From Mycolicibacterium sp. TY81 (GTDB taxonomy: Bacteria > Actinomycetota > Actinomycetes > Mycobacteriales > Mycobacteriaceae): a DNA stretch of 64,000 nt. The DNA lies in contig NZ_AP023362.1 of assembly GCF_018326285.1 (NCBI RefSeq), forward strand, positions 4,464,001 through 4,528,000. The letters run 5' to 3'. The position numbers were made by a program, and so were the translations under genes. Below the pieces are notes generated by a model that saw only the letters and a program-made list of their open reading frames with translations, was not told the DNA's origin and did not search any database. Each line of letters begins with the position of its first letter. Positions within the stretch are counted from its first letter, which is position 1. This document shows, piece after piece, positions 52,995 through 62,784 of this stretch.

Positions 52995-53737
52995 GCGCCG
53001 ACATCGATCGCATGCCGCGCGGCGGCCCGCAGGCGTCATGCCTCGATCGCGCGCTGCAGACCGATCAGCCCGAATACCTCGACCGCGACGACATCGATCC
53101 CGCGATCAAGCGCAGCGTGGTGCGCGCGCTGGAGCTCACCGGCAACTGGTTCGGTCTCCACGAACGCTTCGCCTACATCGTCATGGACGAAGTCGCCGAG
53201 GTTCCCGATCAGCGCATCCTCGAGCTGGGGGCCGGCCATGGGGGTCTGTCGAAGAAGGTGCTGGAGATGCATCCCACGGCAACCCTCACGGTCACCGACC
53301 TCGAGCCGGACTCGGTCGCGGCCATCACCGCCGGTGACCTGGGTTCCGATCCGCGGGTGACGGTGCGCGCCATGGACGCGACGGCCATCGACGCGGCCGA
53401 CAGTGCTTATGCCCTGGCTGTTTTCGCGTTGTCGTTCCACCATCTACCGCCGTCTGCCGCCGTCCGGGTGCTCGCCGAGGGCACCCGGGTGGCGGACAAG
53501 TTGCTCATCATCGACCTGCCCCGGCCACCGTCGCCATTGCACCTGATGCGGCTGGCGGCCATGCTGCCGCTGGCCCCGTTCGTGCCGTTCGTGCACGACG
53601 GCGTCATCAGCTCGCTGCGGGCCTACAGTCCGTCCGCACTGCGGGCATTGGCCGACGCAGCAGGCGTCGACATCGAACTGCGCAGCGGCCTGTACTCGCC
53701 GCAAATTGCCGTCGCCACCCGGCGGCCGCCCGCGTAG
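52991..53737 (+). CDS. SAM-dependent methyltransferase, class I
   Basis: 248 aa from ATG 52991 in an ATGA overlap with the reductase gene. Motif I is RILELGAGHGGLSKKVL, motif II TLTVTDLEPDSV, and the post-I acidic DATAIDAADSAYALAVFAL. An N-terminal helical part (residues 1-70) includes ELTGNWFGLHERFAYIV. A hydrophobic stretch near residue 190 (LRLAAMLPLAPFVPF) may contact lipid or a small apolar substrate. The methyl acceptor is unknown. It is in a likely operon PadR - AKR - methyltransferase. Confidence 0.85.
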   Translation: MSADIDRMPRGGPQASCLDRALQTDQPEYLDRDDIDPAIKRSVVRALELTGNWFGLHERFAYIVMDEVAEVPDQRILELGAGHGGLSKKVLEMHPTATLTVTDLEPDSVAAITAGDLGSDPRVTVRAMDATAIDAADSAYALAVFALSFHHLPPSAAVRVLAEGTRVADKLLIIDLPRPPSPLHLMRLAAMLPLAPFVPFVHDGVISSLRAYSPSALRALADAAGVDIELRSGLYSPQIAVATRRPPA

Positions 53738-53746
53738 GTTGGACGC

Positions 53747-54442
53747 ATGACCGACTCGTCGAACGAAGTGATGGATTGGGACAGCGTCTACCGGCAGGAG
53801 GGCGGTTTCGACGGTCCGCCGCCGTGGAACATCGGCGAGCCGCAGCCTGAACTGGCTGCGCTGATCGACGCCGGTCAGGTCACCGGTGACGTCCTCGACG
53901 CGGGCTGTGGCCACGCGGAGCTGGCCCTCGCGCTGGCCGCCGCGGGTCACAACGTGGTGGGCATCGAACTCTCCCCCACCGCGGTTGCCGCCGCGAAACA
54001 GGCTGCCGCGGAACGGAATCTGACCAACGCGACATTCGTCGAAGACGACATCACCTCGTTCACCGGATTCGACGGACGATTCGACACCATCATGGACTCG
54101 ACGTTGTTCCACTCGATTCCGGTCGAGGCCCGCGACGCCTACCAGCAGGCGGTGTTCCGCGCTGCCGCGCCGGGCGCCAAGTACTACATCCTGGTGTTCG
54201 CCAAGGGCGCGTTCCCGGCCGAGGCCGAGATGAAGCCCAACGAGGTCACCGAGGACGAGCTGCGTGAAGCCGTCGGCAAGTACTGGGCCATCGACGAAAT
54301 CCGGCCGGCCTTCATCCACGCCGGTATGGTCGCGCCGCCATCGGTGCCGGGGCAGCCGCCGCTCGAGATGCCGCCGCACGCGCTCGACGAGAAGGGCCGG
54401 CTGAAGATGCCGGCGTTCCTGCTCACGGCACACAAGGCCTGA
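53747..54442 (+). CDS. SAM-dependent methyltransferase, thiopurine/thiol methyltransferase-like
   Basis: 231 aa. The N-terminal PPPWNIGEPQPELAAL and motif I DVLDAGCGHAELALALA match the TPMT/thiol methyltransferase-like group, which detoxifies thiols, halides or heavy elements. Motif II is VVGIELSPTAV and motif post-II TIMDSTLFHSI. A C-terminal extension of about 60 residues is Pro-rich (VPGQPPLEMPPHALD). It ends 3 nt before egtE on the opposite strand. It resembles Rv3699 in position beside egtE. Confidence 0.85.
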   Translation: MTDSSNEVMDWDSVYRQEGGFDGPPPWNIGEPQPELAALIDAGQVTGDVLDAGCGHAELALALAAAGHNVVGIELSPTAVAAAKQAAAERNLTNATFVEDDITSFTGFDGRFDTIMDSTLFHSIPVEARDAYQQAVFRAAAPGAKYYILVFAKGAFPAEAEMKPNEVTEDELREAVGKYWAIDEIRPAFIHAGMVAPPSVPGQPPLEMPPHALDEKGRLKMPAFLLTAHKA

Positions 54443-54445
54443 CGG

Positions 54446-55579
54446 TCAGGTCGACGCGGCAGTCAGCGCACCGGCGAAGGACTCCAGTTCGTCGCCGGTG
54501 ACGTCGACATGCGGCGAGACCCGCAGCACCGGGATCTTCATCTCGAACGGCGCCCGCTCGATACCGGCCACGGTCGTGACGACATGGTGCTCGGTAATCA
54601 GCTTGGTGCGTACCGAGTTCGGGTCGGCGCCGCGCGTCGGCTCCAGCGTGGTGATGGCCGTCGGCTCGTCGACGTCCTCGACCACGCGCCACCCGGGCAG
54701 TCCGGCCAGCGCGGTGCGGGTCAGACGCCCCACCTCGGCCAGTCGGGCCCGCACCAGCTCGGGCCCGGCCACCAGATGCTCTTCGAGGGCCTTCGAAAAG
54801 GCCACGCGGGCAGCCACATTGGCCTCACCGAGGTCGAGCCGTTTCAGCACCGGTAGCGGTGTCCCCCATTCCGGCAGCGGGATGCGCGGCCGAAGCCGGT
54901 GCGACACAGATGAACTGATCGCCAGCACGCCGACGCCGCGCGGCCCGGCCAGCCATTTGCGCGACGACGCGTAGATGACGTCGGGAGCCACCGCGCAGTC
55001 CAGATGGCCCAGCGCCTGTGCGGCGTCCACCGCCACCGGCACCCCGATCGCATGGCACGCCGCGACGAACTCCGACAGCGGCTGGGCCACCCCGCGGTGA
55101 CTGCCGAGTGCCGTCAGATGGGCCAGCGCGGGCGGGTCACCCTGCATCAGCGCGACCGCCACTTCGACGTCGAGCCGCCCCTGGCCGTCGACCGGCAGCT
55201 CCCGGACGGTGAATCCGTTGGCTTCCATCACCACCAGATTGGGGCCGTATTCGCCTGGCAGGCAGGCGATGGTCTTGTCGCCGTCCCAACTGCTGAGCAG
55301 GAGGTTGAGCGCGTTGTTGGAACCCGTGGTGAACACCACGTCGCCGGCGGCCATCCCGGTCAGCGCGGCCACCGCCGCCCGTCCGCCCTCCAACACGGGT
55401 TCCGCGGATTCTGCGGCGACATAGCCGCCGACCTGAGCTTCCAGCCGGGCATGCTGGGCCGCGGCGTCGATGACGGCGAAGCTCTGCCGCGAGCAAGCGG
55501 CGTTGTCGAGATGCAGGCCCGCCGGTGTGGGCCGGGCTGCGCGCCACAGGCGCGCGACGGCGGAATCGGCCCCGGTCAC
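54446..55579 (-). CDS. egtE: Ergothioneine C-S lyase EgtE
   Basis: 377 aa from GTG 55579, overlapping the egtD stop as GTGA. Fold-type I PLP enzyme: the Schiff-base Lys is in [13 protein letters not shown], Asp in [12 protein letters not shown], and the phosphate-site Thr/Ser in [11 protein letters not shown]. It cleaves hercynyl-cysteine sulfoxide to ergothioneine, pyruvate and ammonia as the last step of the pathway. Last gene of the minus-strand operon egtABCDE. Confidence 0.93.
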   Translation of the reverse strand: MTGADSAVARLWRAARPTPAGLHLDNAACSRQSFAVIDAAAQHARLEAQVGGYVAAESAEPVLEGGRAAVAALTGMAAGDVVFTTGSNNALNLLLSSWDGDKTIACLPGEYGPNLVVMEANGFTVRELPVDGQGRLDVEVAVALMQGDPPALAHLTALGSHRGVAQPLSEFVAACHAIGVPVAVDAAQALGHLDCAVAPDVIYASSRKWLAGPRGVGVLAISSSVSHRLRPRIPLPEWGTPLPVLKRLDLGEANVAARVAFSKALEEHLVAGPELVRARLAEVGRLTRTALAGLPGWRVVEDVDEPTAITTLEPTRGADPNSVRTKLITEHHVVTTVAGIERAPFEMKIPVLRVSPHVDVTGDELESFAGALTAAST

Positions 55580-56571
55580 GTCCGCAGGTCCGGCTTGACC
55601 GCCAGCGACAGCCCGAAATCCCCGGCGGGGTCGGTCCACCAGTCGGTCTGCCGGAGTCCGGCGGCCGCCAACTCGGCCGCGACGCCCTCGGGGCGGAACT
55701 TGCACGACACCTCGGTCAACATCTCCTCACCCGCCTCGAACTCCACCGACAGATCCAGCTCGCGTATCTGAACCTGTTGCGCGGCAACAGACCTCAGCCA
55801 CATCTCGATACGCTCGTGCTCGGTGTTCCATCGTGCCACATGTTCGAAGCGGTCGAGATCGAAATCCGCATCCAGCTCCCGGTTCACCACCGCCAGGACG
55901 TTGCGGTTGAACCGCGCGGTGACCCCGGCGCTGTCGTCGTAGGCGGCCACCAACCGGGCGGTGTCCTTCACCAGGTCGGTGCCGAGCAGCAGCGTGTCGC
56001 CCGGCCGCATCGCCGCGGCCAGGCTCTCGAGGAACTCCGCCCGCGGGCCGGCCGTCAGGTTGCCGATCGTCGACCCGAGGAACACGATGAGCCGACGGCC
56101 CACCACCGGCAGTTCGCCCAGATGCTGCTCGAAATCACCTCGCACGCCGCTGATCTCGACACCCTCGTACTCGTCGGACAGCTGCGTGAGCGCGGCGCTG
56201 AGTACGTTCTCGTCGACGTCGAACGCCACGAACCGGCGCAGCGCCGCGGCGTCCCGGAACGCGTCGAGCAGGATGCGCGTCTTCTCCGACGTGCCGCTGC
56301 CGAGCTCGACGAGGGTGTCCGCGCCGGAGGCCGCCACAATGGCGGCCGCCGCCTCATGCAGGATGTGCGCCTCGGTGCGTGTCGGGTAGTACTCGGGCAG
56401 GCGGGTGATCTGATCGAACAGGTCACTGCCGACGGCATCGTAGAACCACTTGGGCGGCAACGATTTCGGCGACTGCGACAGGCCGTCCCGGACATCACGC
56501 CGCAACGCACGGGGCGCCCAGTCGGCGGCGAGATGGTTGGTCAGCAGCGGTGCCGTCTTGCTCGGTGTCAT
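55576..56571 (-). CDS. egtD: L-histidine N-alpha-methyltransferase EgtD
   Basis: 331 aa. The signature of the EgtD family is [20 protein letters not shown], then [14 protein letters not shown]. The SAM-binding motif is [18 protein letters not shown] and the histidine-binding part is [19 protein letters not shown]. It trimethylates histidine to hercynine with three SAM. It starts about ten residues before the M. smegmatis enzyme. A 15-nt gap separates it from egtC. Confidence 0.95.
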   Translation of the reverse strand: MTPSKTAPLLTNHLAADWAPRALRRDVRDGLSQSPKSLPPKWFYDAVGSDLFDQITRLPEYYPTRTEAHILHEAAAAIVAASGADTLVELGSGTSEKTRILLDAFRDAAALRRFVAFDVDENVLSAALTQLSDEYEGVEISGVRGDFEQHLGELPVVGRRLIVFLGSTIGNLTAGPRAEFLESLAAAMRPGDTLLLGTDLVKDTARLVAAYDDSAGVTARFNRNVLAVVNRELDADFDLDRFEHVARWNTEHERIEMWLRSVAAQQVQIRELDLSVEFEAGEEMLTEVSCKFRPEGVAAELAAAGLRQTDWWTDPAGDFGLSLAVKPDLRT

Positions 56572-56586
56572 CGTGGGTCCTCTTCT

Positions 56587-57270
56587 TCAGGTCAACGGCG
56601 TCATCGCTACGCCGGCGGCCGTCACCTCGACGAGGTGACGGTCTGGGATGTCCTGCCAGTCGGGGTGGTCGTCGTAGGGCTCGCTGGCCAGCACGACCCC
56701 GTCGGGCCGGCGCAGTATCGACAACGTGTCGCCCCACACGGTGGCCAGCATCCGGGAACCATTGGCCGCCAGGATGTTCAGCCGCGCCGCCGGATCGGAC
56801 TCCCCGACCCGGCGCACGGTGTCGCCCAGGCTGTCCAGTCCCTCGGCGAAGATGTGCGCGGCCAGGATCGCGCTGTCGACCGTCGATTCCGCGGTTCGCG
56901 ACACCGGCAGCACCGCTCGGTCGACGATGCCGTTGTGCGACAACAGCCACTCGCCGTCGGTGAACGGCGCCGACGCCGACGGCTCGATGGGCATTCCGAC
57001 GGTGGCCGAGCGGACGGCGGCCACCACACACGCACTGCGCAGCGCCGGCGCCACCGATGCCAGCGACGCGTCGCCCCACAACGGCGCGGCGCTGCGCCAG
57101 CGCCGCGGTGTCGCGCCGTCGAAGAAGCCGACACCCCAGCCGTCGGCATTGAGCAACCCGTGCTTCTGCCGTCGGGGTGAATAGGACTGCACCAGAAGCC
57201 CGTTCGCCGGTTCCAGGATCAGTGACGATACCGAGACGGGGTTGCCGAGCCAGCCCAGATGACGACACAT
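56587..57270 (-). CDS. egtC: Gamma-glutamyl hercynyl-cysteine sulfoxide amidohydrolase EgtC
   Basis: 227 aa. An N-terminal nucleophile glutamine-amidotransferase fold: Met1-Cys2-Arg (MCRHLGWLG) gives catalytic Cys2 after Met removal. The conserved LLNADGWGVGFFDG, AVRSATVGMPIEP and SHNGIVD motifs line the active site. It removes the gamma-glutamyl group from the EgtB product. The start overlaps the egtB stop by one base (TGATG). Confidence 0.94.
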   Translation of the reverse strand: MCRHLGWLGNPVSVSSLILEPANGLLVQSYSPRRQKHGLLNADGWGVGFFDGATPRRWRSAAPLWGDASLASVAPALRSACVVAAVRSATVGMPIEPSASAPFTDGEWLLSHNGIVDRAVLPVSRTAESTVDSAILAAHIFAEGLDSLGDTVRRVGESDPAARLNILAANGSRMLATVWGDTLSILRRPDGVVLASEPYDDHPDWQDIPDRHLVEVTAAGVAMTPLT

Positions 57271-58577
57271 CAGCCGCGCACCTCGTCAACCGACCAGGCC
57301 AGCCGCACGCCGGAGAAGATCTGACGACGGATCGGGTGGTCCCAGTTGCGGAAGCTGGGCCGCAGGATGTCGCCGGCCACGGCCCAGGAACCGCCGCGCA
57401 GCACGCGGTAGTCACCGCTGCCGGTGCCCTCGAAGAACGGCTGCGAATAGCGGTCGTAGATCATCGGCGTGAAACCCGGCCACGGGCGCAGCGGTGACGT
57501 GGTCCACTCCCAGACATCGCCGAGCAGCTGCTCGACACCGTAGGCCGAAGCACCCTCCGGGTAGGCCCCCGCGGGCGCGGGACGCAGCGCGTCGCCGCCG
57601 AGATTGGCGAGGTGCGCATCGGGTTCGGCGGCGCCCCAAGGGAATCGGCGACGTTGTCCGGTCGCGGGATCCCACGCGCAGGCCTTCTCCCACTCCACCT
57701 CGGTGGGTAGCCGGGCCCCGGCCCAGGCGGCGTAGGCCTCGGCTTCGTAGAAGCTGACGTGCTGCACGGGCTCGTCGGGCGGCAGCTCCTCGACATGCCC
57801 GAACCGGACCCGCGTGGTGCCGTCGGCGTTCCAGAACTGCGGCGCCACCAGACCCGCCTGCTGCCGATGCGCCCAGCCGGCCGCCGACCACCAGCGGCTC
57901 TGCCGATAGCCACCGTCGGCGATGAACTCGCGCCATTCGGCGTTGGTGACGGGCACCCGACCGATCCGGAACGACGGCACGTCGACGACGTGCGCCGGGC
58001 CTTCGTTGTCGAGCGCGAAAGGTTCGTCGGCCGCGTCGACACCGAGTACGAACGGACCGCCGGGCACCAGCACCGAGGTGCCGGCGACCCCGTCCCGCCC
58101 CTGCGGCAGGACGGCACCCGGCCCCAACAGTGGCGGGCCGCTGCGCAGGTTCAGGGCCTGCAGCATGGTCTCGTCGTGCTGGTTCTCGTGGCTGATCACC
58201 AGGGCGAACGGAAACTGGGCAGCGGCCTCGTCCGGCGCCCGGTCAAGGGCGTCAAGGGCTTTGGACCGGACGGTGCGGCAGAAGGCGCGCGCGTCGGTCG
58301 GCGGCAACAGCGGCAACGACACCCGGCTGGCGCGCGAATGCACGAACGCGTCGTACAGACCGTCCACGTCGGGCGGTAGCAGGCCGGGACGGTTCAGGTC
58401 GCCGCCGCGCAGCAGCCACAGTTCTTCCTGCTGACCGATGTGCGCGAGGTCCCACACCAACGGACTCATCAGCGGGTCGTACTGACGCAGCAGTTCGGCG
58501 TCGTCGAACTCGACGAGCGCCAGAGTCCGGTCCCGGGCCCTGGTCAGCCCTCGGGCCAACAGCTCGCGCGTACTCAC
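57270..58577 (-). CDS. egtB: Hercynine oxygenase EgtB
   Basis: 435 aa from GTG 58577 (GTGA overlap with egtA). The N-terminal DinB-like domain contributes the iron ligands: His in [12 protein letters not shown] and H-x3-H-x-E in [11 protein letters not shown]. The C-terminal formylglycine-generating-enzyme domain shows [17 protein letters not shown] and RGGSWA. It uses non-haem iron and oxygen to join gamma-glutamylcysteine to hercynine as the sulfoxide. M. smegmatis EgtB has the same architecture. Confidence 0.95.
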   Translation of the reverse strand: MSTRELLARGLTRARDRTLALVEFDDAELLRQYDPLMSPLVWDLAHIGQQEELWLLRGGDLNRPGLLPPDVDGLYDAFVHSRASRVSLPLLPPTDARAFCRTVRSKALDALDRAPDEAAAQFPFALVISHENQHDETMLQALNLRSGPPLLGPGAVLPQGRDGVAGTSVLVPGGPFVLGVDAADEPFALDNEGPAHVVDVPSFRIGRVPVTNAEWREFIADGGYRQSRWWSAAGWAHRQQAGLVAPQFWNADGTTRVRFGHVEELPPDEPVQHVSFYEAEAYAAWAGARLPTEVEWEKACAWDPATGQRRRFPWGAAEPDAHLANLGGDALRPAPAGAYPEGASAYGVEQLLGDVWEWTTSPLRPWPGFTPMIYDRYSQPFFEGTGSGDYRVLRGGSWAVAGDILRPSFRNWDHPIRRQIFSGVRLAWSVDEVRG

Positions 58578-59860
58578 ACCCCTCCTTTCAGCCGGTCATC
58601 ACATGCCAACCCGGTGATGGCCGAATCGATTCCGTGTGCGACGACCCGGTCCGCGAAGTCTTCGGCCGCGCTGCGCCCTTGCCGTACCTGCCGCAGCAGC
58701 CGGTCCATCGAGTCCGCCACATCGGCCGGCGCGACCTCCGCGGCCGCTTCCACACATCGCACCGCGGCCGCCTGCAGCCGCGGATCGGCCAGGCCCACCC
58801 GCGCTGCCTGATCCCATGCGGTGGCAACCGATTCCGTTGCCTCCCAAGCGATCTGCGACAGCCCGGCGTCATCCAGCAGCGTCACCAGGGTGAACACGAC
58901 AGCGGGCCACAGGTCGTCGGACACGGCGTCGAGGTAGCGGATCTCCAGCCAGCGCCGCGGCCGAACCGGCGGGAACAGCGTCGTCAGGTGGTACTCGAGG
59001 TCGGCCTCGGTCGGCCGGCGGCCACCGAGCAGCGTGCGCCCGTCCGCCCAGTCGGCGAACGGCACCCATTCGGTGACCGCTTCGGCCTCCGGCGTGTGCA
59101 CGAGCATCACCGGCGCCTTGAGGGCGTAGCGCGCCCAGTCGTTGGCCGGATCGTCACCGCTGGCACCGAGAACGGGCCCGCAGCGGGCGGTGTCCAGCTG
59201 GCCCCAGATGCGCTGCCGCGTGCTCTGCCATCCGGTGAATTCGCCGCCCAGCATCGGCGAACTCGCCGACACCGCGATCATGGTGGGGCCGAGCGCGTGG
59301 GCGAGCCGGACGCGGTCGGCCCAGCCCTCGCGCGGGCCGGCGTCGACATTGATCTGCAGCGAGGCGGTCGACGTCATCATCGCGGCCCCGGCGGCACCCG
59401 TCCCGCCGGCCGCGAAGAACGCCTCCATGGCCCGGTACCGGCCGCCGGGGTTCACCCGGGCCTGCGGCCGGAGCGGGTCCACGCCGACCTGCAGCAACCC
59501 CAGACCACGGCGCCGCAACGACTCCCGGAGCACGGCCTGATCTGCCTGCATCGCCGCGATGGCGGCCCCGGCACCGTCCAGCGGCGGACCCGACAGTTCG
59601 ATGGCGCCGCCGGGCTCCATGGTGATCGTGCTGCCACCGGGCAGCTGCGGAACGGCCTCGACGGCCTGCGTGAGCTCATCCCAGCCGGGACGCCGCGTCA
59701 GGTCGGACAGGTCGAAGCAGTGCGCCTCGAGTTCGAGGCCGACGCGGCCCACCGGTCCGTCCCGCAGACACCCGCCGCCGGCCAGCAGCGCGGCGCTGTA
59801 CGCGCTCGACAACTCGGGGTATTCGGCGTGCGGACGACACATGGCGGTAGCGGTGCCCAT
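58574..59860 (-). CDS. egtA: Glutamate-cysteine ligase EgtA
   Basis: 428 aa from ATG 59860 with GGGGA upstream. The GCS2-type ligase core shows [39 protein letters not shown] and [14 protein letters not shown]. It makes the gamma-glutamylcysteine used by EgtB, being the first gene of the egtABCDE operon with all junctions overlapping or within 15 nt. The 182-bp region upstream (59861-60042) holds the operon promoter; I see no clear operator. Confidence 0.94.
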   Translation of the reverse strand: MGTATAMCRPHAEYPELSSAYSAALLAGGGCLRDGPVGRVGLELEAHCFDLSDLTRRPGWDELTQAVEAVPQLPGGSTITMEPGGAIELSGPPLDGAGAAIAAMQADQAVLRESLRRRGLGLLQVGVDPLRPQARVNPGGRYRAMEAFFAAGGTGAAGAAMMTSTASLQINVDAGPREGWADRVRLAHALGPTMIAVSASSPMLGGEFTGWQSTRQRIWGQLDTARCGPVLGASGDDPANDWARYALKAPVMLVHTPEAEAVTEWVPFADWADGRTLLGGRRPTEADLEYHLTTLFPPVRPRRWLEIRYLDAVSDDLWPAVVFTLVTLLDDAGLSQIAWEATESVATAWDQAARVGLADPRLQAAAVRCVEAAAEVAPADVADSMDRLLRQVRQGRSAAEDFADRVVAHGIDSAITGLACDDRLKGGV

Positions 59861-60042
59861 CTGAACATCCCCTTCCGGGACCGGGGGCCTGGCCCCGCAT
59901 CCGTTGGTTGGTGTTCCCGGACCAAGTCTGCGTTACACAGTCAGACGCGTCCCGAGCATTACCTGTTCGTCCGACGATGCCATGAGGCACCGACAAAAAT
60001 CTGCGCAATATATGTGCGATGCCTGACTCACCCCGGACATGG

Positions 60043-60687
60043 TCATTGCCCCAACGCGTTCTGCATGGCTCCGGCCAGCACGTTGACCGCGAGGCCGGCG
60101 TTGCCGGATTGGCAGACTTTCGCCTGCAGCAGAACGTTCTCCCGCAGCCGGGTCTGCGCGAAACAGCGGCGATCGGTGCCCGCTTCCTGCTTGACCCACG
60201 CCTCGTCCGCCGGGCCCGCCTGCGCGCCCGCGAAGCTCCACACCTCGGTCCGGCCGTCCTCGAGGTGCATCGCGGTGGTCTGGCCCGAGCAGCCGGCGGT
60301 CCGGTCGACGACCCGGTGGAACGCCCGTGACGCGGCCTCGGCGGTCGCGAACACACCCACCACCTGCTTGGCCGCGTGGCTGTCATCGGTGGCCGTCGTC
60401 TGCGCCACGGCGCCGTTGAACGACGCCAGGTCCGGGTCGCCGTACACCTCGGGCAGGCCGATGTCGCCCCAGTTGTTGCACGCCGGGAGATCGACGAAGA
60501 AGCCCTGGAACGGCGCGGTGAAGGTGGACTCCCAGCCCATCGGTGCGCCGACCACATTGCCGACGGATCCCTTGCCCAGTACCGCGTACGACACCACACC
60601 CGGGTCCGACGGCCTGGCGGCCGCGGCAGGCGCCAGGGCGAGGGCCGCGGTGACGCAGGCTGTGAACCAGATCGGTCGCGCAGTCAT
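60043..60687 (-). CDS. Secreted PknH-sensor-domain-like protein, Rv3705c-like
   Basis: 214 aa, as in Rv3705c. A signal peptide (residues 1-23, ending APAAA-A) precedes one domain with the cysteines C-N-N-W...AGC...RRC...KVC, the two-disulfide pattern of the PknH extracellular sensor domain. Such stand-alone domains are common in mycobacteria, usually as lipoproteins or secreted proteins. This one lacks a lipobox cysteine. The ligand is unknown. It is conserved directly upstream of egtA. Confidence 0.85.
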   Translation of the reverse strand: MTARPIWFTACVTAALALAPAAAARPSDPGVVSYAVLGKGSVGNVVGAPMGWESTFTAPFQGFFVDLPACNNWGDIGLPEVYGDPDLASFNGAVAQTTATDDSHAAKQVVGVFATAEAASRAFHRVVDRTAGCSGQTTAMHLEDGRTEVWSFAGAQAGPADEAWVKQEAGTDRRCFAQTRLRENVLLQAKVCQSGNAGLAVNVLAGAMQNALGQ

Positions 60688-60718
60688 GGCTTCGATGATG
60701 CCAGTTGCGGCCCTCGTG

Positions 60719-61555
60719 TCAGCCGGTCAACCGGGCGGTGGCCCCCGCATCGACCGGCAGGACCGTGCCGGTGATGTGGGTGCTGTCCGGGTGTGCCAGG
60801 AACATGACCGCACGCGTGATCTCCGCGGGCTTCATGAAGGGCACCGGCTGCAGGTGCAACGACGCGAATACCGATTCCACGTCGGCGAGCGTCGGCTTTT
60901 CCAGATCGGGTCGCATCGTGCCGAACAACGCGTCGTTGAAGGTCATCGGGGTTTCGACGTTGCCGGGCGCCACCGCATTGACGGTGATGCCGTACCCGGC
61001 CAGATCGTGCGCGGCGACCTTGGTCAGTCCGATGACGCCCCATTTGGAGGCGGCGTACGCGGCCTGCGCGAAGTTTCCGCTGCGACCCAGCATCGAGGAC
61101 ACCGTGACGATCCGCCCGAACCGGCGCGCGATCATCCCCGGCGCCACCGCGGCGATGGTGTTGAACGTGCCGGTGAGATTGGACCCGATCACTTCGTCCC
61201 ACTGCGCCGACGGGACATCGGGCAGCATCGCGATCGCACTGACGCCGGCGTTGGTGACAGCGATGTCCACGCGGCCGAGCTCCGACTCGACGCGGGCCAC
61301 GAACTGCTCCAGCGCACCGCGGTCGGCCGTCGACAGTTTCGCTGTGAGACAACGCCTTCCGGTCGCCTCGACCATCTCGGCGGTGGTGGCCAGATCTGCT
61401 TCCGTCGCCAACGGGTATGCGATCTGTTCGTTGTTCTCGCACCGGTCGCAGATGGCGATATCCGCGCCTGCTTCGGCGAGTGCCACCGCGTGCGATCGGC
61501 CCATTCCTCTTGCGCCGCCGGTGATCAGCGCAACGCGGCCATCAAAGTCGCCCAT
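60719..61555 (-). CDS. Mycofactocin-coupled SDR-type dehydrogenase
   Basis: 278 aa. The Rossmann start VALITGGARGMGRSHAVALA and the extended insert after AICDRC are typical of the mycofactocin-dependent SDR subfamily, which holds NAD tightly and needs an external redox carrier. Catalytic Ser in VSSMLGR, Tyr-x3-Lys in YAASKWG. The C-terminus binds substrate (GTVLPVDAGATARL). It follows the OYE-family gene on the same strand, 12 nt away, suggesting shared alcohol/steroid metabolism with the mce operon. Confidence 0.87.
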   Translation of the reverse strand: MGDFDGRVALITGGARGMGRSHAVALAEAGADIAICDRCENNEQIAYPLATEADLATTAEMVEATGRRCLTAKLSTADRGALEQFVARVESELGRVDIAVTNAGVSAIAMLPDVPSAQWDEVIGSNLTGTFNTIAAVAPGMIARRFGRIVTVSSMLGRSGNFAQAAYAASKWGVIGLTKVAAHDLAGYGITVNAVAPGNVETPMTFNDALFGTMRPDLEKPTLADVESVFASLHLQPVPFMKPAEITRAVMFLAHPDSTHITGTVLPVDAGATARLTG

Positions 61556-61567
61556 ACAGCTCCTATC

Positions 61568-62740
61568 TCAGTTCGGCTTGCCGGTGACCACGCAGTGGGT
61601 GCGGCTGTAGATGGTGGGCATGCACAGATTGCAGTGTGTGCAGCCCGATTTCACCGTCTTGTCGGCTCGAATGCGGTTGAGTAGGTCGGGTTCGGCGAGC
61701 AGCGCCCGGCCCATCGCAACGAACTCGAAACCCTCGGCCATGGCCAGATCCATGGTTTCGCGGTTGGTGATGCCACCGAGCAGGATCAGCGGCATCGACA
61801 GTTCGGCCCGGAACTGCCGGGCCTGCTCGAGCAGGTAGGCCTCCTGGTACGGGTACTCCCGGAAGAACTTGTGCCCGCTCATCCGGATACCCCAGCTGAT
61901 CGGCGGCCTGAAATTCGCGGCGAACTCCTTGACCGGGGCATCGCCGCGGAACAGGTACATCGGATTGACCAGCGAACTGCCGGCGGTGAGTTCGAGCGCG
62001 TCCAGGGCGCCGTCCTCTTGCAGCCAGGTGGCGGTCTGCAGCGACTCCTGGATCGGGATACCGCCCCGGACGCCGTCGCTCATGTTGAGTTTGGCGATCA
62101 CCGCGATCCGATCACCCACGGCCTCCCGTACGGCCTGCACCGTGCCGCGGGCCACCTTGGCCCGGTTGTACAGCGAGCCACCGAACTCATCGCGGCGCTT
62201 GTTGATCAACGGCGACAGGAACGAGGACGCGAAGTAGTTGTGGCCCAGGTGCACCTCGACGGCGTCGAACCCGGCCTCGATCGCCAACCGGGCGGCGTTC
62301 GCGTGCGCGGCCATCACATCGTCGATATCGGCGCGGGTGGCCTTGCGGGCGAACCGCATCGACAGCGGGTTGAACAACCGCACCGGCGCCAACGCGGTGG
62401 CCTTGTTGGTGCGGGCATTGGCGACCGGGCCGGCATGCCCGATCTGCGCGCTGATCGCCGCCCCCTCGGCATGCACCGCCGCGGTCAACTTCTGCAGCCC
62501 CGGGATCGCCTCCGGGCGCATCCACAACTGCCACCCATCGGTACGCCCACCCGGGGCCACCGCGCAATAGGCCACCGTCGTCATCCCCACCCCACCCGCA
62601 GCGGGCAGCCGGTGATACCGGATCAGATCATCGGTGACCAGCGCATCCGGCGTCGCCGCCTCGAACGTCGCGGCCTTGATGACCCGATTACGCAACGTGA
62701 TCGGACCGAGCTTGGCCGGCTGGAAGGGATCGGGTGCCAT
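61568..62740 (-). CDS. NADH:flavin oxidoreductase (old yellow enzyme family) with a C-terminal Cys cluster
   Basis: 390 aa from ATG 62740 (AAGGA 10 nt upstream). TIM-barrel OYE features: FMN-binding LGPITLRNRVIKAATFE, QIGHAGPVA, the His-Asn-like pair HLGHNYFASSFLSPLINKR (substrate), and GGITNRETMDLAMAEG. Near the end CTHCNLCMPTIY...HC resembles the Fe-S cysteine cluster of the 2,4-dienoyl-CoA reductase/TMADH group, though without the following flavin/NAD domain. It lies between the SDR gene and mceE, probably in the mce transcription unit. Confidence 0.85.
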   Translation of the reverse strand: MAPDPFQPAKLGPITLRNRVIKAATFEAATPDALVTDDLIRYHRLPAAGGVGMTTVAYCAVAPGGRTDGWQLWMRPEAIPGLQKLTAAVHAEGAAISAQIGHAGPVANARTNKATALAPVRLFNPLSMRFARKATRADIDDVMAAHANAARLAIEAGFDAVEVHLGHNYFASSFLSPLINKRRDEFGGSLYNRAKVARGTVQAVREAVGDRIAVIAKLNMSDGVRGGIPIQESLQTATWLQEDGALDALELTAGSSLVNPMYLFRGDAPVKEFAANFRPPISWGIRMSGHKFFREYPYQEAYLLEQARQFRAELSMPLILLGGITNRETMDLAMAEGFEFVAMGRALLAEPDLLNRIRADKTVKSGCTHCNLCMPTIYSRTHCVVTGKPN

Positions 62741-62784
62741 TCTGCGCGGAGTCCTTTCGATAAGTCGTGTTACAACAACGTCTT

